From positions 3,750 through 56,593 of the forward strand of contig KN834896.1 of NCBI GenBank assembly GCA_000827265.1: a DNA stretch of 52,844 bases, written 5' to 3'. This DNA comes from Collybiopsis luxurians FD-317 M1. Its lineage: Eukaryota > Basidiomycota > Agaricomycetes > Agaricales > Omphalotaceae. Below are positions 8,963-19,600 of the stretch, piece after piece. Under the pieces are notes generated by a model. It saw only the letters and a list, made by a program, of their open reading frames with translations, was not told where the DNA came from and did no database searches. The translations under genes were made by a program, and so were the position numbers. Numbering within the stretch: the first letter of the stretch is position 1; the number at the start of each line of letters is the position of its first letter.

Positions 8963-11900
8963 GGTGTATATCGTCTTCGCCACACCCGTCGCAGCATAGG
9001 TCTTATCGTCGTCTCCATCGGCTATAATGGACTTCAAATCCGCACTACTGGCACTACTGTCGACCGTTTCTGAAGCCGAACTTTCGCGGGCAAGACGGAG
9101 GTACGAGTCGTACTATTTTGAAAGTTCAGGATACATGTGGGTGGCTGGGTGTGGAAGGTACCACTCACTAGTTTCGAAGTCAGCTGAGCCGCAACAGGCA
9201 GCAGCTCATTCTGGAGCTGCTTGACCATGACCTCCATACTGTGGTTCAAAATGTCTAGATCAGTCTCGTCGGAGAGTTTGAGGTCTTGTATGACTTTGCC
9301 GACTTGCGGGGCTACCTGGTTGCGGACTGCGGTAGAAGAACAAAGAGGAAAGACAAGTCAGTTTATGTTGCAGAAGGAAGAGATGAAGCAGGAGGGAGTA
9401 GCAAGAGACGGGGAAGACCAGAGGGGAAATTGGACAAAGAGGTCACACGTGGAAGAACTCGAGGAAGAGAGGAGGGAGAGGAGGGAGAGGAGGGAGAGGA
9501 GGGAGAGGAGGGAGGGAGAGAGGGAGGCAAGAAGGGATAAGAGGTAGGTAAGAAACGAAGAAATCTTACCAGACTCCTCCGCAACGATAAGCTCGGTCAA
9601 CGCAAGCGCAGCGTGCACCCGAACCGGGAACTCGGGGTTGTCCAGTGCCGTAGCGATGGCTCGGAAGTTGGCATTAAGGTTCTATGGATCGCGGAGTATA
9701 TCAGTATACAGTTTGGCAGGGATGGGGTGGGGGAGAGGAGACATGATAGAAAAGGGGAAGGGATACGAAACCTCGGGAGGTGGGAGGGGAAGACGAAGGC
9801 AGATGAAACGGAGGAAGAGAAACGGAGGGAGGGGGGACAGAGACAGAGGAAGGGGAAGAAGGGAGGGAAGAAGGAAACGGAGACGGAGGAAGGGGGAGAA
9901 GGGCAGAGAATGGAAGAAATGGACACGGATATGGCGACGGAGACGGAGAAGCACACTCACATCCTGACTAGTCCAATCCATACCCTGCTTCACCATCGTC
10001 CCAATAACTTCACAAGCCTATTTCAAAAAAAAAAATCCGTCAGCAACTATCCTCTACAACTCAACTCGGAACACCCCCAACATCCCCAAACCACACAAAA
10101 GAAAAAACAAACTCACAATACACCTCAAATACCCCTCCCCACTCGAAAACACACCCGCCACAAACTGCTGGATGAATCCCTCCATGTTGCTCCGGACATC
10201 AGGGTGCTTCATGATCCACGGGCCCAATGCGGCGGTCATGTTGAGTGCGCCGAAACGTTGTTGAGGAGTCGAGATGCTGTCGTCGCGGTGTCAGCGTGTG
10301 CGACAACGCGGGCGACAATGCGAGCGGAGGGCCGAGCAGGGGGCCGAGTTAGAGACGCAGACGAGACCGATATTAACAGAGGCATACGCGAAGGAGCAGC
10401 GGCGGGCAGTACCGTTGAGGTCGACGTTGACGTTGACGACGGTGATAGTAGGAAGACGACGAATGATTGATGCAGAAAGAGAGGAGGAAAAGAAAACAGA
10501 GGTACCGGTCGGCATCACCTCACTCCCTACGCCAAAAACACAACCACAAACTCACCCTCTCAAAATATTATAAACAAACCCCAGAATCAGCATAAACGTC
10601 GTCTTCGTCCTATTCCCCGCAAGCGAGAAGAGGAATGTCGTCGCAGCGGAGACCGGGGTCGCGTAGCTTTCGTATTCGTTTAGTAGAGAAAGAGGGAGGG
10701 AAGGACAGAGGGAGAGAAAGAACCATCATCAGTTTTCGCTCAGCCACTGGCGCATAAAGAGGAAACGAGATCCAACTCACCCACAGAAACCCTAATATCA
10801 TCCGCCAGATCACCCTCCCAAAGCGCCTGCTTGGTAGGTGTAAAACACAAATGAGGGAACGCAAACGTCGCAACGAACGTCTCAAAGTGCGGTTTCAGCA
10901 ACATCCACGTCGATTTTGGTTTTACACTAAGTAATAGATGACATACACGCGTTAGCTTTTTTTTAAAATTCGGGTCGGGGGGAGAGGGAGGGAGAGAGAA
11001 GGCCGAAAGTTCAAGAAACAGGAGCATGGAGACTACGCCGGGAGAACAGGAAGAGAGAAAGGGACGGAGACGAAAAACTTACCACTCCGTGAAGAACGAA
11101 AATACATGATACTGGCACTTCTTTGAAAGCCACTGTTGACCCGAAACGTAGAGCTCCACCTGACTCAGATAGATATTCAGAATCTCCGGCGCAAACATGG
11201 TCGAAATAGTTCGCGAAGCCAAGTTAGTCTTTTTTCATGCTGCTGGGGAGCTGAGGATTGCCGAATCTAAAAGAGGTGCGGAGAAAATATTAGAACATGC
11301 GTGTTTGAAGGCGGATAGCAAAGGAAACCACCCGCCGATGGAAAAGGCTTCCCAACGTGGCATAAGCCCATTTTTTCGCGATCCACCACTCGCTCTTTTC
11401 TCTCTCCTCTTCGTCCTCTGGAACGACCTCCTTCGGCACTTCGAGATTAACCACCGCGAACAAGAGCTGCCCTCACGGTACGAGAATCTCCGCAGACTGC
11501 TGACATGAAGAGAGGTTGATGATGATACTCGTTTTGTACGCTTTGAGGATGAGATGGAGTATATTAGGGATTTCCTGGGATTGCGATTGGGTATGGGGCG
11601 AGTGAAGCATGTTGGTGGCGATTGTGACGAGGGTCGGGAAGAGGGATGAGACGAGGGACGACATCATGTCTGGCTGCTGGGGAGACTGCATAGAATGAGC
11701 ACGCTAATCACACCTTTTACCTCCCTCCCTCTACTCACCGGAAAGTACGAACAGCTTCCAAAGCGGCAACACAACTAGTATGGACCTCAGTAATACTCCC
11801 ACTCCCCAACATCCTCTTAATCTCATCCAAGCCACTTGTCCGGAAAATGAAGTTGAGAATTGAATTGTCAAGATATCATCGCCCAATCACAGATCACTAC

Positions 11901-12094
11901 TATCAGAGGTGACAATTTGCAGCAGCATACTGGTCATTCCTTCTTCATTCCCAATTTATCCTCACTCCTTGAATTTCAGGTCCAAACGACCGTTCGACAA
12001 CCACTACACGCACCTTTTAAATCTGAACCTCAGCAGCTTTGGGTTTTGAATTGTACGTCATCGCGAACAGTTGCGAGAGCGATAACAAATCCAT
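8963..12094 (-). pseudogene. importin-7/8-type (Sxm1/Nmd5) karyopherin pseudogene
   Basis: Intact members are HEAT-repeat nuclear import receptors of about 1,000 residues. Exons read downstream from an ATG at 12094 (MDLLSLSQLFAMTYNS) and include WWIAKKWAYATL, ELYVSGQQWLSKKCQYH, STWMLLKPHFETF, PVSAATTFLFSLAGNRTK, QRFGALNMTAALGPWIM, AALALTELIVAEES, VRNQVAPQVGKVIQDLK and QLQNELLPVAAQL. The 3' exons are 10117-10276, 9961-10017, 9570-9681, 9169-9326 and 8963-9112, and they join in frame. Lesions: TAA just before the first donor (about 12020); TGA replacing the expected Trp at 11473-11475; a TAAC frameshift near 11220; GC instead of GT at the 11335 donor; loss of an acceptor AG near 10692; deletion or frameshift around 11840-11960; and no exons after residue ~680. 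Several introns are 240-280 nt and filled with GA-rich repeats, unlike the ~55-nt introns elsewhere. Identity is confident and non-functionality nearly so; an intact copy presumably exists elsewhere. Confidence 0.85.
9466..9534 (+). repeat. GGGAGAGGA minisatellite inside an intron of the importin pseudogene
   Basis: Eight or so copies of a 9-bp GGGAGAGGA-type unit lie within the 243-nt intron 9327-9569. A second, irregular purine tract fills most of the next intron (9720-9950). Frames through these tracts give Glu/Arg/Gly-rich or Ser/Leu/Pro-rich peptides and are not genes. Confidence 0.8.
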
Positions 12095-12644
12095 CTACGT
12101 TTTACCTTTCAGCTTCAGGCGTCGAATATCGGTGGAAGGAAGTGGGCCGGCCATCCATAAGCTAAAAATAAGCGCCAAAGGGTTACCGGTCCGGATCCGT
12201 ACCCTCCACTCCGCTTTGTATAACGAACAATACTAAGTATGCTATTGAATATTCCCGTCACAAGAGAACGAGTGAGCGAGTAAGTTCGCCTTGAGGATTA
12301 TGAATAACTAATTAGCTATAAGTATACGTGAGCTTCGAGCCTGAACTAGAGAAACAAATGACTACGCGCGGGGACCTAGAGTATGGTAACGGATGTAGGC
12401 GAAAGGTCGGCAAAGAAGACGGGATCTGGGCTGCCGCATGGGCACACCATCTGAGCCAAATTTGATCATGTGTTTTGCAAACACTTCGTTCTCTGTACTT
12501 GGATATGGGTGATAATGATCAATAGGAGATTCCCTCTTGCAAGGAAAAAGTCGTATCGGAGGTTACAGAACCACTTTCGCGCATCCCAGCATAGCGATTG
12601 ATCTAGATTCAGGTCGCGACAAAAACCACACCAGTCCTGCTTGT
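12095..12644. other. upstream flank of the importin pseudogene; no feature seen
   Basis: About 550 bp without a supported gene. Any promoter of the former importin gene would lie here, but I see no distinct TATA box or other motif. Confidence 0.35.
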
Positions 12645-12775
12645 TGAATTGACGTGTAGTTATAACAAGACACCTTCACATTCAAGCGCCTCACACTCAC
12701 GCTCGGGCCGCTCACATTGGGAGGGCTCACCCTCACATTCGGCAATGCTCGGCACGATTCAACAAGTTGGCGTGA
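12645..12775 (-). repeat. minisatellite-bearing dispersed element, copy 1
   Basis: Read on the minus strand this block contains GAATGTGAGGGTGAG and two or three degenerate versions of it, then GAATGTGAAGGTGTC, a CTACACGTCAATTCA tail and an AAGCAGG flank. The same order (repeat, GGTGTC, CTACACcgTgAATTgA tail) occurs on the plus strand at 51970-52140. The two are therefore copies of one dispersed element and not merely the same simple repeat. No terminal inverted repeat or target duplication was recognised. Confidence 0.6.
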
Positions 12776-13223
12776 TTAAGGAATTCGTAACCAAATAATA
12801 TACATCTTTCTTTCTTACCCCACGAAGTAGTGACGCGCCGATGGTTGGGTACAATGAGAATGATGAGCTTCAATGACAATCACTCATCAACTTCCAGTTC
12901 GCGTCTTGGACGTGTTTTGTAACCATGTAAGTGATAGACATCTTTTTTACACGCTCCGGCATTTGTTCCATACACGCGTTGTTGACGACTTCCTCAATTA
13001 GCAGATGTTCAATGCGAGCACCCGAGGATTTTTCTCACACAAGATTGGGTTAATCTAGATGCATTGCGGAATTTTTTACGCGATGAGGGACATGAGAGGT
13101 ATATAAATGATACTTCAGGTATGTCGCATATTTTTTGGTATTTTTTATCTACTGAATATGCTCTCGGAAGGCCATATTGACGCGAGATCCCTATGCTGTT
13201 ACATTTTCCCTGTGCTGATTTAG

Positions 13224-13705
13224 TGCTAAGAAACTCGATTTTGACACCCCGAAAACTGTGGAGTCATCTTTGCGCAATGGAATTCTCAAAAACCCTCATA
13301 ATTCTGAGTTCAACCATACTGCCTGCAAACTGAATCAACAAAATAACAAGATTGGGAAGCAAAAATGGCGCGAGAAGCAGAATGAGGTTCTTTCTGATTT
13401 CCGGCGGAAAGTGGCAGAGTCATGGGCTAATACCAAGGAGCTTATGAAGAAGCTCAGAGAAGTAACCGGGTCAAAACCAAAGACTCGGAAACAAAATGCT
13501 GAGTTGAGTTCCTGCAGTCGTGCTGCTCCAATTCAGGAATCTCCAGCTCAGGTTCGTGAGGGAGCGAATCCCTATCCCATGCATGGTATGTGGTTTTACT
13601 CTTAGCTGTTATCTTATTCTGCGTTCTGAATATTTGTAAATAGCTGGATCAATTGCAAGGTTACCTGGACCTGAGTATGCCCCCGAAGCCCTAAGTATCT
13701 GCTAA
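13224..13705 (+). CDS. hypothetical two-exon coding fragment, 5' end not resolved
   Basis: A 362-nt open exon (13224-13585) follows a TTTAG acceptor and ends at a GTATGT donor. A 58-nt intron ends in AAATAG and joins in frame to a short last exon (13644-13705) with a TAA stop. The protein is Lys/Arg/Asn-rich (for example QKWREKQNEVLSDFRRK), with a probable helix around KELMKKLREVTG and a Ser/Pro-rich tail. No in-frame ATG lies near the start. An upstream open block (about 13018-13118, RIFLTQDWVNLDALRNF) has the wrong phase to splice in directly. No family is recognised, and it may be a decayed gene. Confidence 0.3.
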
Positions 13706-14470
13706 GCCTGTTCCCATGTCGACCAGTGAGTTTACCCTGGATAAGTCATTCTATGACTCAATTCACTCTAGAAAATCAATTGTTCTATCAGGCAGATGCA
13801 ATGCAATTCTCGTCAAATGTCTCTTCCACTTGTAAGCGGTCATTGTATCCTGCATTGCCGTAGCATAGCTGATGTTTCTCCTTAGTCGGACTTGACAGTA
13901 ACAGCCAGATATAGGCCAAGCCGTATGCCGTCCAAACAGGGCCTACCCGCACTTCATATCAAGCCTACCGGCGAATTCTCTCAGTCCCGCCTGTGGGCTT
14001 ATACAATTAAATGTATTCATGTATTTATCAATACGAATGAACCCGTCAACGTCAGATGCCACTGATGGGTCTACGAGAAAAAAAATACTCCGTAAGGAAG
14101 TGGCACATTCGTACAGTAACCGGTGCTGAGTGAGACAGGGAAAAAGACGGACTCAGCGGAAGCATGACCACAACGACGTGTAGTAGTCCTTGCAGTAAGT
14201 TATTGGAGAACTGGTTAGACTGAAATCCAGTTAGGGTATTATACGGTGGGCCCACAACAAGATACAAATGAAACGTCGTATAAATTCAAATTCGGAGACA
14301 ACATATACCACAGCGAAAAGTTCCAGTGAGTTATGGAAAGACTGACCGGGTTGACGTGCAGTGGAATAAATATACTGTGGGCAGGCACCACTCAGAATCC
14401 CGAGCACGGTTGAGAATATCGATGGTATGCCACCAACTGAATTTCAATTGATGTGATAAAATACGGGGCA
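13706..14470. other. no feature seen
   Basis: Unique-looking sequence with short frames on both strands and no splice-supported gene. It leads into the satellite array. Confidence 0.35.
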
Positions 14471-14643
14471 ACAGAATACTGCATTCTTTTGCCACGGAAT
14501 ATTAATTCAGTGAGGCACCAATTATCTAGAGAAATTTTATCCTGCGGAAATTTCACACTGTCAATGCTACACTAGGCTGCTGCACTGAATTACAACTGAA
14601 ATCAAATTCAGGCAGATGTGTCACCACAGTGCTGAATTTCTAT

Positions 14644-15577
14644 CGAGTAAACAAAACATTCTTGCAGCTACCATTTGTAGCCAGTCATGACCATTTCAAA
14701 TTACGGAATGTTAATGCGGTAAAATACCAATTATTCATAGAAATATTGTCCTGCGGAATTTGGATGCTGTCAATGTTGTATTGGGTTACTGCACTACAAT
14801 TCAAGCAGACGTTTCACCACAGCGCTGAATTTCTGTGACGCAAAACATTCTTGTAGCATCCCAAAGTCATAAGCCCTTCAGGGTCTGTGAACCTACGGAA
14901 CATCAATGCATTGAAATAACTACTATTTATCCGTAGAAATATTATGCCACAGAATTTGAATGCCGTCAATGCCATACTGAGTGACTGTACTAAACAACTG
15001 CAATGCAATTCAGGCAAATATTTCACCACAGTACTGAATTTCCGTTACACAGGACATACTAGCAGCCACCATTGGTAGTCCAAAGTCATGAGCCCTTCGA
15101 GGTATTTGGACTTACGGAATATCAATGCAATGAGATATTACTATTCATCCGCAGAAATATTGTGCTACAGAATTTGGATGCTGTCAATGCCGTACTGGGC
15201 TATTGCACTGAATTACAACTGCAATACAACTCAGGCAAATATTTCACAACAGTACTGAATTTATATTCAGCACAGTATTCAATGCAGTGAGATACCTCTG
15301 GTCACCTATAGAAATATTATCCAGTAGAATTTGGATAGTGTCAATGTTGTACTGGGTTACTGCACTGAACTACAACTGCAATAAAATTCAAGTACTTCAC
15401 CACAGTACTGAATTTCCATTACACAGGACATATATGCAGCCACCATTTATAGCCCAAAGTCATGAACCCTTCTAGGTATTTGAACTTACGGAATATCAAT
15501 GCAGTGAGATACTACTATTCATCCGCAGAAATATTGTGCTACAGAATTTGGATGCTGTCAATGCCATACTGGGCTAT
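14644..15577 (+). repeat. ~934-bp segment repeated identically across an assembly gap (copy A)
   Basis: Bases 14644-15577 reappear at 15706-16639 with an offset of exactly 1,062. Every landmark I compared is identical. The copies diverge just after CATACTGGGCTAT. Copy B begins at the very first base after the run of 20 Ns. Neighbouring array units differ from one another by many substitutions, so this identity is exceptional. It most likely reflects overlapping contig ends placed side by side. Confidence 0.85.
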
Positions 15578-15685
15578 CAGTGCACTGAATTACAACTGCA
15601 ATACAATTCAGGTAAATATTTCACAGTAGTACTGAATTTAATTTCAGCAGAGTATTCAATGTAATGAGGTGCCTCTGGTTACCTA

Positions 15686-15705
15686 NNNNNNNNNNNNNNN
15701 NNNNN
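15686..15705. other. assembly gap (20 N)
   Basis: A run of exactly 20 N, a typical placeholder gap, inside satellite array 1. True distance and copy number here are unknown. Confidence 0.99.
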
Positions 15706-16639
15706 CGAGTAAACAAAACATTCTTGCAGCTACCATTTGTAGCCAGTCATGACCATTTCAAATTACGGAATGTTAATGCGGTAAAATACCAATTATTCAT
15801 AGAAATATTGTCCTGCGGAATTTGGATGCTGTCAATGTTGTATTGGGTTACTGCACTACAATTCAAGCAGACGTTTCACCACAGCGCTGAATTTCTGTGA
15901 CGCAAAACATTCTTGTAGCATCCCAAAGTCATAAGCCCTTCAGGGTCTGTGAACCTACGGAACATCAATGCATTGAAATAACTACTATTTATCCGTAGAA
16001 ATATTATGCCACAGAATTTGAATGCCGTCAATGCCATACTGAGTGACTGTACTAAACAACTGCAATGCAATTCAGGCAAATATTTCACCACAGTACTGAA
16101 TTTCCGTTACACAGGACATACTAGCAGCCACCATTGGTAGTCCAAAGTCATGAGCCCTTCGAGGTATTTGGACTTACGGAATATCAATGCAATGAGATAT
16201 TACTATTCATCCGCAGAAATATTGTGCTACAGAATTTGGATGCTGTCAATGCCGTACTGGGCTATTGCACTGAATTACAACTGCAATACAACTCAGGCAA
16301 ATATTTCACAACAGTACTGAATTTATATTCAGCACAGTATTCAATGCAGTGAGATACCTCTGGTCACCTATAGAAATATTATCCAGTAGAATTTGGATAG
16401 TGTCAATGTTGTACTGGGTTACTGCACTGAACTACAACTGCAATAAAATTCAAGTACTTCACCACAGTACTGAATTTCCATTACACAGGACATATATGCA
16501 GCCACCATTTATAGCCCAAAGTCATGAACCCTTCTAGGTATTTGAACTTACGGAATATCAATGCAGTGAGATACTACTATTCATCCGCAGAAATATTGTG
16601 CTACAGAATTTGGATGCTGTCAATGCCATACTGGGCTAT
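15706..16639 (+). repeat. ~934-bp segment repeated identically across an assembly gap (copy B)
   Basis: Second copy of 14644-15577, starting directly at the end of the N run. It continues into normally diverged array units after about 16639. Confidence 0.85.
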
Positions 16640-19600
16640 TGCACTGAATTACAGCTGCAATGCAATTCAGGCAAATATTTCACAACAGGAACTGGATTTC
16701 TTTTCAGCAGAGTATTCAATGTAGTGAGGTACCTCTGGTCACCTATAGAAATATTATCCGGTAGAATTTGGATAGTGTCAATGTTGTACCGGGTTACTGC
16801 ACTGAACTACAACTGCAATAAAATTCAAGCAAGTACTTCACCACAGTACTGAATTTCCGTTGCACAGGACATACATGCAGCCACCATTTGTAAGCCCCAA
16901 GTTATGAGCCCTTCGAGGTATTTGTTACGGAATATCAATGCAGTAAGATACTACTATTCATCCGCAGAAATATTGTGCTACAGAATTTGGATGCTGTCAA
17001 TGCCGTACTGGGCTATTGCACTGAATTACAGCTGCAATGCAATTTAGGCAAATATTTCACAATAGGAACTGAATTTCTTTTCAGCAGAGTGTTCAATGCA
17101 GTGAGGTACCTCTGGCCACCTATAGAAATGTTATCTGGTAGAATTTAGGTAATGTCGATGTTGTACTGGGTTACTGCACGGAGCTACAACTACATTACAA
17201 CTCAAGCAAATATTTCACCACAGTACTGAATCTCTGTTACACAGGACATGCTTGCAGCCACCATTTGTAGCCTAAAGTCATGAGCCCTTTGGGGTGTGTA
17301 AACTTATGGAATATCAATGCAGTGAGATACTACTGTTCATCCGCAGAAATATTGTGCTACAGAATTTGGATGCCGTTAATGCCGTACCAGGCTACTGCAC
17401 TGAATTACAGCTGCAATACAATTCAGGCAGATATTTCACAACAGGAACTGAATTTATTTTCAGTAGAGTGTTCAATGCAGTGAGGTACCTTTGGCCACTT
17501 ACAGAAATATTATCCAGTAGAATTTAGATAATGTCAATGTTGTACTGGGTTATTACACGGAGCTACAACTACATTACAACTCAAGCAAATATTTCACCAC
17601 AGCACTGAATTTCTGTTACACAGGACATGCTTGCAGCCACCATGTGTAGCCTAAAGTCATGAGTCCTTTGGGGTGTGTAAACTTATGGAATATCAATGCA
17701 ATGAGATACTACTGTTCATCCGCAGAAATATTGTGCTACAGAATTCGGATGCCGTTAATGCCGTACTGGGCTACTGCACTGAATTACAACTGCAATACAA
17801 TTCAGGCAAATATTTCACAACAGAACTGAATTTCTTTTCAGCAGAGTATTCTATGCAGTGAGGCACCTCTAGTCACCTATAGAGATATTATCCGGGAGAA
17901 TTTAGATAGTGTCGATCTGTACTGGGTTGCTGCAAGGCCGAATCACAACGGCAATATAATTCAGGCAAATGTTTTACCACAGTGCTGAATTTCTGTTCTA
18001 CAAGACATTCTTGTGGCTACCATCTGTAGCCCACAGTCATAAGCCCTTCAGAGTCTGTGAACTTACAGAATAACAAAGCAATGAGGCAGCACTGTTAATT
18101 CACAGAATGTTGTGCTACAGAATTTGGATGCCGTCAATGCCGTACTGGGCTATTGCACTGAATTACAACTGCAATACAATTCGGAAGAATGTTTCAGCGT
18201 GATACTAAATTTCCTTTCCAAAGAACGTCCTTGCAGCCATCATCTGTAGCCCATAGTTACGACACATCTGAAATTACAGGATAGAGTCAATGCAGTGAGT
18301 TGCCGATCACGCACAGAAATATCATTTGTAGGATCTACACAATGCCAATGCTGAACTAGGTTACTGCAGGCAGATGTTCTACCACTGTATCGAATTTCCT
18401 TTCCATAGCACATTGCACTGGTAACTGCATTACGGCTGTAATTTGATTCAGACGGACATCTGGTCACCGTACTGAATTTCTTTTCCACAGAATTTTCTTG
18501 CAAGGGCCATCCATAGCCCACATTAATGACCCTGTCATTGCCTGTTAGCTACCAGAAAGTTAGTACAGCGAGGTACGAATCATCTATAGAAATGCTGTCC
18601 TGCTGAAACTTGATACTGCCAATACTCTACTAGGCTACTGCAATTTGATTCAGGCAGACATTTTATCGCCGTCCTGAATTTCATTTCGATGGGACATTCT
18701 TGCAAGTGCAATGTATAGCCCATAGTTATGACTGTTGCAGGGCCTGTGACTCGTCCCCAGAATATGAGTACTGTGAGGTACAGATCAGCTATAGAAATGC
18801 TGTTCTGCAGAAATTTAATACCATCATTGCTCTACTATGTTATTGGACTTATGACCCTTCTTTCAGAGCGGGTGAGCTCCCAGAGTGTTAGTACAGTGAG
18901 TTACCAATCATCTATAGAAATGCTGTTCTGTAGAAATTTGATACCGTCAATACCCTATTGGGTAATTGCACTGGATTACAGTTGCAATACAATTCAGGCA
19001 GACATTTGATTGTAGTACTGAAATTCATTTCCACGGATCACTCTTGCAAGTGCAATTCATAGCCCATAACAGTGCGGTAAGGATCATCTATAGAAATGCT
19101 GTCCTGCTGAAATTTGATACTGTCAGTACTCTATTGGATTACTGCACTGTATTACAGCTCCAGTCTAATTTAGATAGACATTTTGATCACTGTGCTGAAC
19201 AACATTTTGACAGAACATTCTTGCAAGGACAAATCATATCCCATACTTATGACCCTTTCAGGCCCTGTACATTCCCAGAATGTTCGTACAGTGAAGTAAA
19301 GATCATTATAGAAATGTCGTCCTGCTGGAATTTGATACTGTTAATATTCCACTGGTTTACTGCACTGGATTACAGCCGCAATTTAATTCAGGCAGAAATT
19401 TAATTACAGTGCTGAATTTCGGTTCCAAAAGACCTTTCTTGCAAATGCAATTCATAGTCTTTACTCACGAGCCATTCAGGGCCTGTGAGTTCCCAACATG
19501 TTAGTACAGTGAGGCTTCAGCAATGCTATCCTGCTGAAATGTAATACTGTAATACTCTACTGGGTTACTGCACCGGATTACAGCTGCAATTTAATTCAAG

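Noticed and set aside
9221..10470. Long Arg/Glu/Gly-rich plus-strand frames (up to 285 codons)
   Set aside because: They run antisense through importin exons and GA-rich introns. The minus-strand importin homology explains the region.
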